The notes beneath the pieces are model-generated. The model was not told the origin of the DNA. It ran no database searches and was given only the letters and a program-made list of their open reading frames with translations. Below, piece after piece: positions 1 through 10,220 of a stretch of 64,000 nt of DNA. This stretch comes from Nostoc sp. NMS9 (GTDB lineage: Bacteria; Cyanobacteriota; Cyanobacteriia; Cyanobacteriales; Nostocaceae). A program made the position numbers and the translations under genes. The stretch's first letter is position 1. Each line of letters begins with the position of its first letter. The DNA is taken from contig NZ_JABXKL010000108.1 of the NCBI RefSeq assembly GCF_017114995.1, positions 1-64,000 on the forward strand. Direction: 5' to 3'.

Positions 1-137
1 ATGGGATATCACGATTACTCCAGTTTGATTGGGATCTTATTTTCTTGCAAGTCCCTTACAAGACAACTTAACAACCTCGTTGCATCGAAGGGTCGCAAGC
101 CGTCTTATCCTGATAACTCAACGTAGAAATCATTACA

Positions 138-251
138 ATGACGTTACGTGAACTTGAAGATCAAGCACTGAGATTATCTGCCGAGGATCGTTGGCAGTTA
201 ATCAATACACTGATGCGATCGCCTGATTCGCTACACATTTCTATTTTTTAG
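138..251 (+). pseudogene. Truncated antitoxin-like ORF (37 aa)
   Basis: A 38-codon ORF starts at ATG 138 and stops at TAG 249-251. Its first 26 residues (MTLRELEDQALRLSAEDRWQ and on) look like the N-terminal helix of the short addiction-module antitoxin proteins common in cyanobacteria. These usually run to about 70-90 residues, so this copy looks cut off after the first helix: the remaining residues (SPDSLHISIF) do not resemble the family. It lies next to a hicBA pair, in a small toxin-antitoxin neighbourhood. It may be a remnant rather than a working gene. Family assignment rests on pattern recognition only. Confidence 0.4.
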
Positions 252-273
252 TCTTAACGGAGCAGTATTGCTT

Positions 274-513
274 TCAGATTTGCTCATAAGCAGACAAAAA
301 ATCCTCTCTTGAAATACCCGCTTGAGTACAGATGGATCTCAACGTCGAACCTTTAATTTGAGAATGGTTAGGCATAGTCAGTGGAGTTTTTGTTCCATCT
401 TCGTTTTCTCTCTCCATAACAATATGTTCCCGCTCCCTAATAACAGTGAATCCCAGAAATTCCAATGTCTTAATTACTTTAGCTTTAGGTACGTCTACTG
501 GGAATTTAACCAT
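274..513 (-). CDS. hicA: HicA-type mRNA interferase toxin
   Basis: This 79-residue protein has the size and layout of HicA/YcfA toxins, small dsRBD-fold ribonucleases that cleave translated mRNA. The N-terminal part has the usual start of the fold (KTLEFLGFTVIRERE) followed by H30, the position of the catalytic histidine. The C-terminal half has the family pattern of a Pro-Asn-His segment, then IKGSTLRSICTQAGIS. Its ATG overlaps the stop codon of the upstream hicB by one base (TAATG on the minus strand), so the two are translationally coupled. HicA normally carries the pattern G-S-H; here the histidine follows Glu (REREH), so the activity is not certain. The gene order, hicB first, is the less common one. 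Confidence 0.8.
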   Translation of the reverse strand: MVKFPVDVPKAKVIKTLEFLGFTVIREREHIVMERENEDGTKTPLTMPNHSQIKGSTLRSICTQAGISREDFLSAYEQI

Positions 514-743
514 TAAATAGGAACCTCAGCTTCCGCCACAAAAGCTTCTAGGACTGGTGATTCCTGTTCTAAAACCTCTTGACCAAATATATCTATATGG
601 CAGTGGATAGCAGATTTAACATCAGCTAGTGCTTCTTCATAGCTGTCACCTTCGCCAACTACAACCCCCTTGATACCCAAGGGATATGCTACGTAACCGT
701 CATTATGTTTTTCAACAATAATTTTGATTGCTCTCATTGTCAT
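513..743 (-). CDS. hicB: HicB-type antitoxin
   Basis: This 76-residue protein matches the partial RNase H fold of HicB antitoxins. It has an N-terminal strand (IKIIVEKHNDGYVAYPLGIKG), then the typical GEGDSYEEALADVKSAI segment of the following strand and helix, and a short acidic C-terminus. No DNA-binding ribbon-helix-helix domain is visible after residue 76, so any autoregulation would depend on another factor or on a minimal form. It is expected to bind and neutralise the HicA encoded immediately downstream with a one-base overlap. The ATG at 743 was chosen; a second Met lies two codons in. Confidence 0.8.
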   Translation of the reverse strand: MTMRAIKIIVEKHNDGYVAYPLGIKGVVVGEGDSYEEALADVKSAIHCHIDIFGQEVLEQESPVLEAFVAEAEVPI

Positions 744-802
744 ATAAAAGAACGGCTGAAAAGTTTGGGAGGAATGTAGGACTTACACACAATAAATCCT
801 CT

Positions 803-831
803 AACCCCTTAAAAAGTTGGCTTTTAGGGTT
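803..831 (-). terminator. Hairpin between ribBA and hicB
   Basis: An inverted repeat (AACCC..TTAAAAAG, then CTTTTAGGGTT) begins a few bases after the ribBA stop codon on the minus strand. It can form a stem of about ten pairs around a TTGG loop. No U-run follows on the minus strand, so it is a weak terminator candidate that may separate ribBA from hicBA. Confidence 0.3.
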
Positions 832-835
832 GTGG

Positions 836-2548
836 CTATTTGCTAAAGCTGTAAATTTGCTGCGTCTCCAAGCGATCGCTAATCGATGAAGGCAGTGTAC
901 TATCCGCGAATGTCTGCCGATCTAGCTGAACTTGTAAATTACTCAAAGGATCGCAACCAGAAGAAATCAGAAATTCTAGTTTCTGGATGTAAGGCACAGT
1001 TGCTAGGTTGTCCAGAATTTGGAAGATTGCCTGTATATAAGGATGACCACTTTGCTGATACCAATCACAGCTAGCAACTTTTGCCTGATCAAAACCCAAG
1101 TGTACTGTTAAAGATGGCTCGTCAAATAGAGCGATCGCCAAGGGACGCGCTTCTTCCTGTAACAATAGATCGTTACTTTTTGCTAAGTGTCGCAGTTTCT
1201 CTAAGCGTTCATAACGTTCCGTCACAGCTTCCGGGTCATCTTGCCAATGGATTGCTACTGTTACTAGATAAGTTTGTAACAGCATGTGACCCAGCTTTTT
1301 CGCCTTTGTCGCTAGATAATAGGAATTGTAGTCGTTTGCCTCAATCAACAATGGCACGCGATCTACTACTTCCAACCCATAACCCTTGACTCCAGCAATT
1401 TTGCGGGGATTATTGGTAATCAAGCGAATCTTTTTGATACCCAAGTCCATGAGCATTTGTGCCCCCATCCCGTAGTCTCGCAAGTCAGCGGGAAATCCTA
1501 AACGCTCATTTGCTTCTACTGTATCTAGTCCCATATCCTGCAACGAGTAGGCTTTCAGCTTGTTAATCAAGCCGATTCCCCGTCCTTCTTGGCGCAGGTA
1601 TACAACTACACCTTGACCAGCAGCCTCAATCATTTTCAGTGCAGCTTGCAACTGCATCCGGCAGTCGCAACGCAAAGAACCCAAAGCGTCACCAGTTAAG
1701 CATTCTGAGTGCATCCGTACCATCACTGGCTCATCTTTGAAGTTAGCTGGATCGCCCTTGACAATTGCAACGTGTTCTGTATTATCCAGAGTATGGCGAT
1801 AGGCGTAAATTTCAAACTGACCGAATTGACTAGGCAGCTTGGTAATCACCTCACGATACACTAGGCGATCGTGCTGTAGGCGATAGCTGATTAAATCCGC
1901 AATACTAATAATTTTTAAATTGTGACGTTTCGCGTATTCAACTAACTGCTGCAACCGTGCCATTGAACCATCGGAGTTTTGAATTTCACAAATTACCCCA
2001 GCTGGGTATAGCCCTGCTAATCGAGATAAGTCTACAGCCGCTTCCGTATGTCCTGCGCGTTTGAGTACGCCTCCTTCTTTAGCCCGAATGGGAAAAATAT
2101 GTCCAGGACGACGTAAATCTGTAGGTTTTGTGGCTGGGTTGAGAGTAACCTGAATAGTGCGGGCGCGGTCTTCTGCTGAGATGCCTGTGGTGACACCTAA
2201 TTCTGGCCCGGCATCAATACTGACAGTGAAGGCAGTTTGGTTAGTATCTGTAATGTTGCTTACCATCAAGGGTAAGTCTAGCTCGTCTAGGCGATCGCCT
2301 GTCATTGCCAAACAAATTAGTCCTCTTGCTTCCACCGCCATGAAATTAATAGTGTCGGGTGTGGCAAATTGGGCAGCACAAATTAAGTCGCCTTCATTTT
2401 CTCTATTTTCATCATCTACCACTACAATGACGCGACCAGCTTTTAGGTCTGCTAAAGCGGCATCAATCGAATCAAATTTAAAAGCTTGGGTAGGATTAGT
2501 CTGTGACACAGAAAGATTTCCAGCTATAAACGTAAATTTTTTTAACAA
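836..2548 (-). CDS. ribBA: Bifunctional riboflavin synthesis protein RibBA (DHBP synthase / GTP cyclohydrolase II)
   Basis: RibBA carries out the two entry reactions of riboflavin synthesis: ribulose 5-phosphate to 3,4-dihydroxy-2-butanone 4-phosphate, and GTP to the diaminopyrimidine precursor. Residues 25-225 form the RibB domain, with the acidic metal-binding motif [11 protein letters not shown] at 45-55 and RPGHIFPI near 147-154. Residues 235-440 form the RibA domain, with zinc ligands C283, C294 and C296 and the RQEGRGIGL loop near 318. About 130 residues follow the RibA core; such an extension is usual in cyanobacterial RibBA and has no known role. The ATG at 2548 gives 570 residues; a slightly later start is possible because the first 20 residues are not conserved-looking. 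It faces argC across a 319-bp gap. Confidence 0.95.
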   Translation of the reverse strand: MLKKFTFIAGNLSVSQTNPTQAFKFDSIDAALADLKAGRVIVVVDDENRENEGDLICAAQFATPDTINFMAVEARGLICLAMTGDRLDELDLPLMVSNITDTNQTAFTVSIDAGPELGVTTGISAEDRARTIQVTLNPATKPTDLRRPGHIFPIRAKEGGVLKRAGHTEAAVDLSRLAGLYPAGVICEIQNSDGSMARLQQLVEYAKRHNLKIISIADLISYRLQHDRLVYREVITKLPSQFGQFEIYAYRHTLDNTEHVAIVKGDPANFKDEPVMVRMHSECLTGDALGSLRCDCRMQLQAALKMIEAAGQGVVVYLRQEGRGIGLINKLKAYSLQDMGLDTVEANERLGFPADLRDYGMGAQMLMDLGIKKIRLITNNPRKIAGVKGYGLEVVDRVPLLIEANDYNSYYLATKAKKLGHMLLQTYLVTVAIHWQDDPEAVTERYERLEKLRHLAKSNDLLLQEEARPLAIALFDEPSLTVHLGFDQAKVASCDWYQQSGHPYIQAIFQILDNLATVPYIQKLEFLISSGCDPLSNLQVQLDRQTFADSTLPSSISDRLETQQIYSFSK

Positions 2549-2867
2549 TTTCTTCTTTTAGATTGTAGCTCCTTTATAAGGCAGAGAAGTAGACTAGCAA
2601 TGATTTGATAACGGGGCAAAAATTTTTGCCATAAAAAGTGGCGATAAAGTGCAGCGACAGTAAAGGATGAAGAGGATGAGGAAGATGAGGGAGACAAGGA
2701 GGACAAGGAAGAATTTACTCCTATGTCTCCCCCTTCTCCCCCATCTCCCCCATCTTCTCAGAACAAAGTAGAGGGGTTTAAGACCTTTTGTGCGCTGTGC
2801 GTCTGGTCGCTGATATTGTTGATAGCTAAGAACGAATTAACCATTCATGGGATAAGGATTTCAGATC
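2549..2867. repeat. Divergent ribBA/argC gap with purine/pyrimidine inverted repeat
   Basis: This gap should hold the divergent promoters. At about 2669-2758 a purine-rich tract (GAAGAGGATGAGGAAGATGA and on) is followed by a pyrimidine-rich tract (CTCCCCCTTCTCCCCCATCT and on). The two can pair imperfectly, or form a polypurine/polypyrimidine mirror. Similar tracts occur near 48475-48570 and inside mutS2, so this is a dispersed repeat. No ORF here is convincing; a Pro/Ser-rich one starting at 2723 is a by-product of the tract. Confidence 0.5.
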
Positions 2868-3926
2868 ATGGGCAAATTAAGACGCGTACCCGTTGGGATT
2901 GTTGGCGCGTCGGGCTATGGTGGAGTACAGTTAGTACGACTACTGATGGATCACCCAGAAGTCGAAATGGTTTATTTAGGAGGTGAGAGTAGTATCGGGA
3001 AATCTTTTGGGGATCTCTACCCGCATCTGGCTCATGCAACTAACCTGCTAATAGAAGCGGTAGAACCAGAAATAATTGCTCACCGCTGTGAAGTAGTTTT
3101 CCTGTCTTTACCAAATGGTCTGGCTTGCCAAATCGCGCCCAAATTGTTGGAAAAAGGATGTAAAGTACTAGATTTGAGTGCAGACTATCGGTTTAGTGAT
3201 TTGACAACTTATACAAATTGGTATGGTACAGAGAGAAGCGATCGCACAATTGCAGCTACAGCAGTTTATGGATTACCAGAACTTTATCGCGATCGCATTG
3301 CCGAAGCTCAACTTATTGGCTGTCCTGGTTCCTATCCTACTGCCAGTCTCCTTGCACTTTCGCCACTTTTAAAGCAAGGCTTAATCAGACCAGAAACAGC
3401 TATTATCGATGCCAAGTCTGGCACATCTAGCAGTGGACGGCAGGCTCAAACCAACTTATTACTAGCTGAAGCAGACAACTCCATAGCAGCTTTTAATGTT
3501 GGTCGTCACCGTCATACCCCAGAAATTGAGCAAATTTGCAGTGACTTAGCCGGTCACGAACTCATGATCCAATTTACACCGCACCTTATCCCAATGGTAC
3601 GCGGTATTTTGGCAACAGTATATGCCACAATGAGCGACCCCGGTCTAGTGCGAGATGACTTAATCACAATTTTCTCAGCCTTCTACCGCAACTCTCCTTG
3701 GGTAAGAGTCTGCGGTAGCGGCGTTTACCCCCAAACCAAGTGGGCTAACGGCAGCAATCTTTGTTATATCGGTGTAGAAGTTGACCCACGCACAGGTCGC
3801 GTGATTGTCATGTCAGCAATTGACAATCTAATTAAAGGACAGGCGGGCCAAGCTATTCAGTGTCTAAACCTGATGATGGGCTGGGATGAAACCTTAGGGT
3901 TGCCCAAGTTGGGGTTTTATCCGTAA
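2868..3926 (+). CDS. argC: N-acetyl-gamma-glutamyl-phosphate reductase
   Basis: ArgC reduces N-acetylglutamyl phosphate to the semialdehyde with NADPH, the third step of arginine synthesis. The N-terminal Rossmann motif GASGYGG is at residues 13-19. The catalytic Cys is C152 in [11 protein letters not shown], which is the family signature. A C-terminal HRHTPEIEQ stretch also fits ArgC. Length (352 aa) matches the bacterial long-form enzyme. Start is ATG at 2868. It stands alone, divergent from ribBA and convergent with eno, with which it shares a hairpin of repeats. Confidence 0.95.
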   Translation: MGKLRRVPVGIVGASGYGGVQLVRLLMDHPEVEMVYLGGESSIGKSFGDLYPHLAHATNLLIEAVEPEIIAHRCEVVFLSLPNGLACQIAPKLLEKGCKVLDLSADYRFSDLTTYTNWYGTERSDRTIAATAVYGLPELYRDRIAEAQLIGCPGSYPTASLLALSPLLKQGLIRPETAIIDAKSGTSSSGRQAQTNLLLAEADNSIAAFNVGRHRHTPEIEQICSDLAGHELMIQFTPHLIPMVRGILATVYATMSDPGLVRDDLITIFSAFYRNSPWVRVCGSGVYPQTKWANGSNLCYIGVEVDPRTGRVIVMSAIDNLIKGQAGQAIQCLNLMMGWDETLGLPKLGFYP

Positions 3927-3930
3927 ATCA

Positions 3931-3994
3931 GTTAGGAGTTAGGAATGATGAATTATGAATTATGAATTAAAAACTCCTAACTCCTAACTCCTAA
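3931..3994. terminator. Shared hairpin between convergent argC and eno
   Basis: GTTAGGAGTTAGGA at the left and TCCTAACTCCTAAC at the right pair almost perfectly around an AT-rich loop with repeated ATGAATT units. It lies between the two stop codons, so it could end transcription from both sides. The arms are made of the AACTCCT heptamer repeat that also occurs near 50.9 kb. Confidence 0.55.
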
Positions 3995-3996
3995 CT

Positions 3997-5313
<1,317 letters not shown>

Positions 5314-5555
5314 TTACGCATCCAGTCCAGTTGCCTAACCCAATCGCTAGCATAGGCGGTTAAGAGACTTTCTCGGCTGAGATTAAAGAAGTTTTCCATT
5401 ATAGGGATCGGGAGCAATGCCAAGAATGGATAATTGTTTATCCTGTCCTTTCGGCTTTTAATTCTTTCTGTGACGGCATTTTTCCCTTAAGACTTTGAGC
5501 TAGGTAAAATGTTGACAGAGAATAACACTAAATCAATTACAGAGAAAAGGTCAAT

Positions 5556-5990
5556 ATGCGATTACTACACACAATGCTGCGGGTGGGCAACCTTGAAGAG
5601 TCCTTAAAGTTCTACTGTGAAGTTCTAGGAATGAAATTACTGCGCCGAAAAGATTATCCAGGGGGAGAATTTACCCTGGCTTTTGTTGGCTATGGCAACG
5701 AAAGCGATAACTCGGTGATCGAACTAACCTACAACTGGGGTGTGGAAAAGTACGAATTAGGTAATGCTTACGGTCACATTGCCCTTGGCGTTGATGATAT
5801 TTGCGCTACGTGTGAAGAAATTCGCAATCAGGGCGGTAAAGTCGTGCGCGAACCAGGGGCGATGAAACATGGTTCGACGGTAATTGCTTTTGTGGAAGAT
5901 CCAGATGGGTATAAAATTGAACTTATTCAACTGGGAACCCAAGGATCGGGAGTCAAACAGGAATCACAAGAGCAACTTGTGAGTCAATAA
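5556..5990 (+). CDS. gloA: Lactoylglutathione lyase (glyoxalase I)
   Basis: Glyoxalase I isomerises the hemithioacetal of methylglyoxal and glutathione to S-lactoylglutathione, a detoxification step. The four metal ligands known from the E. coli enzyme are found at the same positions: H5, E56, H74 and E122. The two beta-alpha-beta-beta-beta halves are intact, and 144 residues is the family length. The tail after residue 127 is Gln/Ser rich and probably disordered. An AAAGG ribosome site lies just before the ATG, and a TAAAAT box at 5505-5510 is a candidate -10. Confidence 0.95.
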   Translation: MRLLHTMLRVGNLEESLKFYCEVLGMKLLRRKDYPGGEFTLAFVGYGNESDNSVIELTYNWGVEKYELGNAYGHIALGVDDICATCEEIRNQGGKVVREPGAMKHGSTVIAFVEDPDGYKIELIQLGTQGSGVKQESQEQLVSQ

Positions 5991-6641
5991 TTTTTATCAG
6001 GGATTTCCAAAAAATTAATTATCCGGTAGGGTGGAATGTCATTTATTTAAGCTGGATTCAGAGCCTCAACTTTTTCAAGAAGCCGGGAATCTGGGCAGCA
6101 ACTTGTGCTTAAGAGCCATAGGAAAATCCACACAGATGTCTTAAAAAGTTGAGCTAGAGAGAGATTGATTCTTCCTGCACACTGTCGTCTCGTGTCAGTA
6201 AACCCAGACGCGCGAGACTTTTCCCTTTTTAGGCGGGTTAGGATATCTCCTCTACGTAAATCCTATTAGTATTACCCCAATACTGTTCTTGATGAGCAAC
6301 ACTAATAGCGACGCCGATAGCGAACGCGAGTGCGTCTCGTAGAGAAGCGGTAGCGAGTCCGCCAGCGTCATAGCCCGTCGTAGACATCGCTCCAATAACA
6401 CCATCAGGGAAAGTCTGCTCATAACAGTGTTTTCGTTTTAAATTAGGAAATAGGCAATGGATTAAACTATCATCAATTGCCAATCCCAAATTGCCACCGG
6501 AGATACACGCGGATATACGCTGAGAATGTTTGGATAATTATCTGGGTATTAAGGAGTAGGGTTACAACCACTCCCAACTCCCAACTCCCTTTAATAATCC
6601 CCAATCCTTAAACTAAAAATCCAAATTTCAAAATTCTAAAG
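5991..6641. repeat. 650-bp gap with dispersed repeats, no supported gene
   Basis: The first part (about 6000-6045) begins with a GGGATTTCCAA..AATTAATTATC sequence related to stretches near 33585 and 58229, so it is a dispersed repeat copy. At about 6300-6375 there is a palindrome-rich stretch with GTGCGTCTCGTAGAGAAGCG and GGTAGCGAGTCCGCCAGCGT, typical of Nostoc small palindromic elements. An 83-residue minus-strand ORF at 6238-6489 runs through this repeat, and much of its protein is repeat-encoded, so it is not called as a gene. An AACTCCC-type repeat precedes clpB near 6555-6590. Confidence 0.55.
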
Positions 6642-9284
6642 ATGCAACCTACAGATCCAAATAAATTTACTGATAAAGCCTGGGAAGCAATTGTTAAATC
6701 TCAGGATATAGTCCGTGCTTATCAACAACAGCAACTAGATGTTGAACATTTAATTATTGCCCTGTTAGAAGAACCCACTAGTCTAGCAATACGTATCCTG
6801 GCTCGATCTGAGGTCGATCCAATCCGCTTGCAGCAGCAGCTAGAAGCCTTTACCCAACGCCAGCCTAAAGTTGGTAAAAGCGATCAGCTTTACCTTAGTC
6901 GCAATTTAGATATTTTATTAGACCGAGCCGAAGAAGCTAGAGCCAGGATGAAAGACTCCTACATTTCCGTGGAACACATACTTTTGGCCTTTGCTGAAGA
7001 CGATCGCATTGGACGAAAGATACTCAAAGGCTTTAGTGCGGATGCACCTAAACTCGAAGCTACTATCAAAACTATTCGTGGTAGCCAAAAGGTGACAGAT
7101 CAAACCCCAGAATCCCGCTATGACGCCTTACAAAAATTTGGCATAGATTTGACAGAACAGGCAAAAGCGGGAAAACTCGACCCGGTAATTGGGCGGGATG
7201 ACGAAATTCGGCGGGTAATTCAAGTATTGTCTCGTCGTAGCAAAAATAACCCCGTACTCATTGGTGAACCTGGGGTAGGTAAAACTGCGATCGCAGAAGC
7301 ATTAGCACAACGGATGGTAAACGGTGATGTTCCTGAATCTCTGAAAAACCGCAAGTTGATCTCGTTAGATATCGGCAGTTTAATTGCTGGAGCAAAATTA
7401 CGAGGTGAATTTGAAGAACGTCTAAAAGCGGTTCTCAAAGAAGTTACTGAATCTAACGGTGACATTGTTCTATTTATTGACGAACTACATACCGTAGTCG
7501 GTACAGGTTCCAGCCAACAAGGGGCAATGGATGCGGGAAATCTGCTCAAACCAATGCTGGCGCGAGGAGAACTACGTTGTATTGGCGCGACTACCCTCGA
7601 CGAGTTCCGCAAACACATTGAGAAAGATGCCGCCCTAGAACGCCGCTTTCAGCAAGTATTTGTCGATCAGCCAACTGTGGAAAATACTATTTCGATTCTG
7701 CGGGGATTGAAAGAACGCTATGAAGTGCATCACAACGTCAAAATTTCTGATTCGGCTTTGGTAGCAGCAGCAACCCTGTCAGCACGTTATATTAGCGATC
7801 GCTTCTTACCAGATAAAGCTATTGACTTAGTAGATGAAGCAGCAGCACAGTTGAAAATGGAGATTACCTCCAAACCAGCTGAATTGGAAACCATTGATCG
7901 CCGCCTCATGCAGTTAGAAATGGAAAAGCTGTCATTAGCTGGCGAAGAAAAGGGTACTCTCCAAACGAAAGAGCGTTTGCAGCGCATTGAGCAAGAAATC
8001 GCCAATCTGACTGAAAAACAGCAAGTATTTAATGAGCAATGGCAAGGTGAAAAGCAGATATTGGAGGCAATAAGCGCCTTAAAGAAAGAAGAAGATGCGC
8101 TGCGAGTGCAAATTGAACAGGCGGAACGTGCTTATGACCTAAATAAAGCTGCCCAACTAAAGTATGGCAAATTGGAGGGAGTGCAGCACGAGCGCGAAGC
8201 CAAAGAAGCGAGCCTTTTAGAAATTCAAAACCAAGGTTCCACGTTGCTGCGAGAACAAGTCACCGAAGCCGACATTGCCGAAATCGTCGCAAAGTGGACA
8301 GGAATTCCCGTCAATCGCTTGTTGGAATCGGAACGACAAAAATTACTGCAATTAGAAAGTCATTTGCATCAACGAGTCATTGGGCAAGAAGAGGCTGTAG
8401 AAGCAGTAGCAGCCGCAATTCGCCGCGCCCGTGCAGGGATGAAAGATCCCTCTCGTCCTATTGGTTCATTTTTGTTCATGGGTCCTACAGGTGTGGGTAA
8501 AACTGAACTCGCCCGTGCTTTAGCTCAGTTTCTCTTTGATTCTGATGATGCATTGGTGCGCTTGGATATGTCTGAGTATATGGAAAAACACTCAGTTTCT
8601 CGCTTAGTGGGTGCGCCTCCAGGATACATAGGATATGAAGAAGGCGGTCAACTTTCCGAGGCGATTCGTCGCCGTCCTTACTCAGTGGTGCTGTTGGATG
8701 AAGTGGAAAAGGCGCACCCCGATGTGTTCAATATTTTATTGCAGGTGTTGGATGATGGGAGAGTTACTGACTCTCAAGGAAGGACGGTAGATTTTCGTAA
8801 CACCGTCATTGTGATGACCAGTAACATTGGTAGTGAACATATCTTGGATGTATCTGGTGATGATTCCAAGTATGAGACGATGCGGGTTAGGGTAATGGAA
8901 GCGTTGCGATCGCATTTCCGCCCGGAATTTCTCAACCGCGTTGATGATATTATTCTTTTCCATACCCTCAGTCGCACAGAAATGCGGCATATCATCCGTA
9001 TTCAACTCAAGCGCGTAGAAAATCTCCTCCGCGAGCAAAAAATCTTTTTTGAGATATCCCAATCAGCCTGCGATCACCTTGTCGAATCAGGCTATGACCC
9101 AGTTTACGGTGCCCGCCCACTCAAACGGGCAATTCAGCGAGAAGTAGAAAACCCCCTCGCCACCAAGTTATTGGAGAATACTTTTATCTCTGGAGACACG
9201 ATTATCATCGACAAAAATGAAAACGGTCTGTCTTTTAGCAAAAAAGTGCTGGTAAAGGTGTCAGTACCACAAATTGCTACATAG
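6642..9284 (+). CDS. clpB: ATP-dependent disaggregase ClpB
   Basis: ClpB is a hexameric Hsp100 chaperone that pulls polypeptides out of aggregates together with DnaK. The 880-residue protein has the full layout: N-terminal double Clp repeat (about 1-150), first AAA+ module with Walker A GEPGVGKT at 208-215 and Walker B LFIDELH, a long coiled-coil middle domain (about 400-530), and a second AAA+ module with GPTGVGKT at 614-621 and the pore loop GYIGYEEGG. The middle domain separates it from ClpC and ClpA. Cyanobacteria usually have two ClpB paralogues, and which one this is cannot be told here. It is flanked by repeat-rich gaps and appears monocistronic. Confidence 0.95.
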   Translation: MQPTDPNKFTDKAWEAIVKSQDIVRAYQQQQLDVEHLIIALLEEPTSLAIRILARSEVDPIRLQQQLEAFTQRQPKVGKSDQLYLSRNLDILLDRAEEARARMKDSYISVEHILLAFAEDDRIGRKILKGFSADAPKLEATIKTIRGSQKVTDQTPESRYDALQKFGIDLTEQAKAGKLDPVIGRDDEIRRVIQVLSRRSKNNPVLIGEPGVGKTAIAEALAQRMVNGDVPESLKNRKLISLDIGSLIAGAKLRGEFEERLKAVLKEVTESNGDIVLFIDELHTVVGTGSSQQGAMDAGNLLKPMLARGELRCIGATTLDEFRKHIEKDAALERRFQQVFVDQPTVENTISILRGLKERYEVHHNVKISDSALVAAATLSARYISDRFLPDKAIDLVDEAAAQLKMEITSKPAELETIDRRLMQLEMEKLSLAGEEKGTLQTKERLQRIEQEIANLTEKQQVFNEQWQGEKQILEAISALKKEEDALRVQIEQAERAYDLNKAAQLKYGKLEGVQHEREAKEASLLEIQNQGSTLLREQVTEADIAEIVAKWTGIPVNRLLESERQKLLQLESHLHQRVIGQEEAVEAVAAAIRRARAGMKDPSRPIGSFLFMGPTGVGKTELARALAQFLFDSDDALVRLDMSEYMEKHSVSRLVGAPPGYIGYEEGGQLSEAIRRRPYSVVLLDEVEKAHPDVFNILLQVLDDGRVTDSQGRTVDFRNTVIVMTSNIGSEHILDVSGDDSKYETMRVRVMEALRSHFRPEFLNRVDDIILFHTLSRTEMRHIIRIQLKRVENLLREQKIFFEISQSACDHLVESGYDPVYGARPLKRAIQREVENPLATKLLENTFISGDTIIIDKNENGLSFSKKVLVKVSVPQIAT

Positions 9285-9348
9285 CACTTGGCGTCTCCCC
9301 TTCACTCACCAAGAGCAACAAGAGAGGCTAGGGACTGTTTTCAAACTC

Positions 9349-9427
9349 GAAGATCCCCCCTATGCTTCTTAAGGGGGGAAAAGAAACTCTAAAAGCCCCC
9401 CTTTTTAAGGGGGGTTGGGGGGATCTC
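9349..9427. repeat. GC-rich palindromic repeat downstream of clpB
   Basis: AGATCCCCCC and CTTAAGGGGGG on the left face GCCCCCCTTTTTAAGGGGGG and TTGGGGGGATCT on the right. The ends form an inverted repeat and the inner part is itself palindromic. Such CCCCCCTTTTTAAGGGGGG elements are common between genes of filamentous cyanobacteria. It could also act as a terminator after clpB. Confidence 0.6.
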
Positions 9428-9540
9428 CAAAGACTCAGGTGCTTCAAGAAAGGTTTGAAAACATGCCCTAGCGCCTGCCGTATCCAAAGGGCTGTAGGGA
9501 GAAGACCAAACTGGCTTCGATACACAAACAAAGTCTAAGA

Positions 9541-9720
9541 ATAATTGAGGGTTTGAAACCCACGGAGGTGGTTAAACCACGTATAGTTGCGGTTTCTAAT
9601 CACCCTTTTTAACGTTAATGTAACTGCGTGTTGCATCTATGATGCCTAGTAGCTTCTGCCACAGGGTACGAATTTCTCGTACCTTAGGGCAGAAGCTTGC
9701 TTACCTTTAAAGGTGGTAGT
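9541..9720. other. Hairpin-rich non-coding stretch
   Basis: Within the 936-bp gap between clpB and hpsA several stems lie close together: GGGTTTGAAACCC, GTGGTTAAACCAC, and a longer one with arms GCTTCTGCC (9651-9659) and GGGCAGAAGC, which encloses GGTACGA/TCGTACC. No ORF is present. The cluster could be a structured RNA, or the end of an old IS200/IS605-like element whose transposase is gone. Neither idea can be tested here. Confidence 0.3.
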
Positions 9721-9783
9721 GGGATTTACGCCAAGGTGTATTAGTAAGTAATTAGTAATTAATCAAAGCAATGTGAACAACAA

Positions 9784-9820
9784 GATTCCCGACTTTTTAA
9801 TTAAAAAAGTCGGGAATCTA
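9784..9820. repeat. Perfect AT-centred palindrome
   Basis: AGATTCCCGACTTTTT, then AATT, then AAAAAAGTCGGGAATCT: arms of about 16 bases pair perfectly. The sequence that follows (CCGCACATCTG) resembles the one following the hairpin at 33717-33750 (GTAGCACATCTG), so both are copies of one dispersed element. It lies about 400 bp before hpsA. Confidence 0.6.
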
Positions 9821-10172
9821 AGCCGCACATCTGATTATTTTGCACCTAACTGATATCTTTCCTTTAACAGATGGGTATTATAAGCCTACTCTGCTGACAA
9901 CATCTTCATAAATTTGTCTTCAAATAAAATACATTTACGCAATTCTACTGTGAACTAATGCTCTTATTATTTATCAGACTTGAACTAAATAATTCTGAAA
10001 AAATCAGTGTTTACCGGATAAAATGAACAATTCATAAATGATATAACTTTAATAAATTATCTTTTTTTATAGCTACTTTAGTTTGGAAGTTAGTAAAGCA
10101 AAATGTAGCCGTTAGATAAATATCGTCTCATGTAATGCCTGTAAAAATACTTGATAGGCATGAGTAAAAACT

Positions 10173-10199
10173 TTGAAAAAATAGAAAATTCGCTATAAT
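10173..10199 (+). promoter_or_regulatory. Putative promoter of hpsA
   Basis: TTGAAA at 10173-10178 and a consensus TATAAT at 10194-10199 are separated by 15 bp, two shorter than ideal. The ATG of hpsA follows 21 bp after the -10 box with AGGAAG in between, so the leader would be very short. A hormogonium-specific sigma factor may use other elements here, and the remaining 900 bp of the gap is not excluded. Confidence 0.45.
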
Positions 10200-10220
10200 C
10201 CACTTGACCAGGAAGCAGAT

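Noticed and set aside
1-126. Frame open from base 1 to TAG 126 (41 codons)
   Set aside because: Could be the end of a gene entering from the left, but the residues match nothing I recognise; left unannotated.
2723-2986. Plus-strand ORF beginning MSPPSPPSPPSS
   Set aside because: Its start is the pyrimidine-rich repeat and its end overlaps the argC start in another frame.
6238-6489. 83-residue minus-strand ORF upstream of clpB
   Set aside because: Much of it is encoded by a Nostoc palindromic repeat (GTCTCGTAGAGAAGCG and neighbours), there is no ribosome site and no family resemblance.
9541-9600. Possible CRISPR repeat (GTTTGAAACCC like)
   Set aside because: Occurs only once, with no spacer-repeat periodicity and no cas gene in the window.
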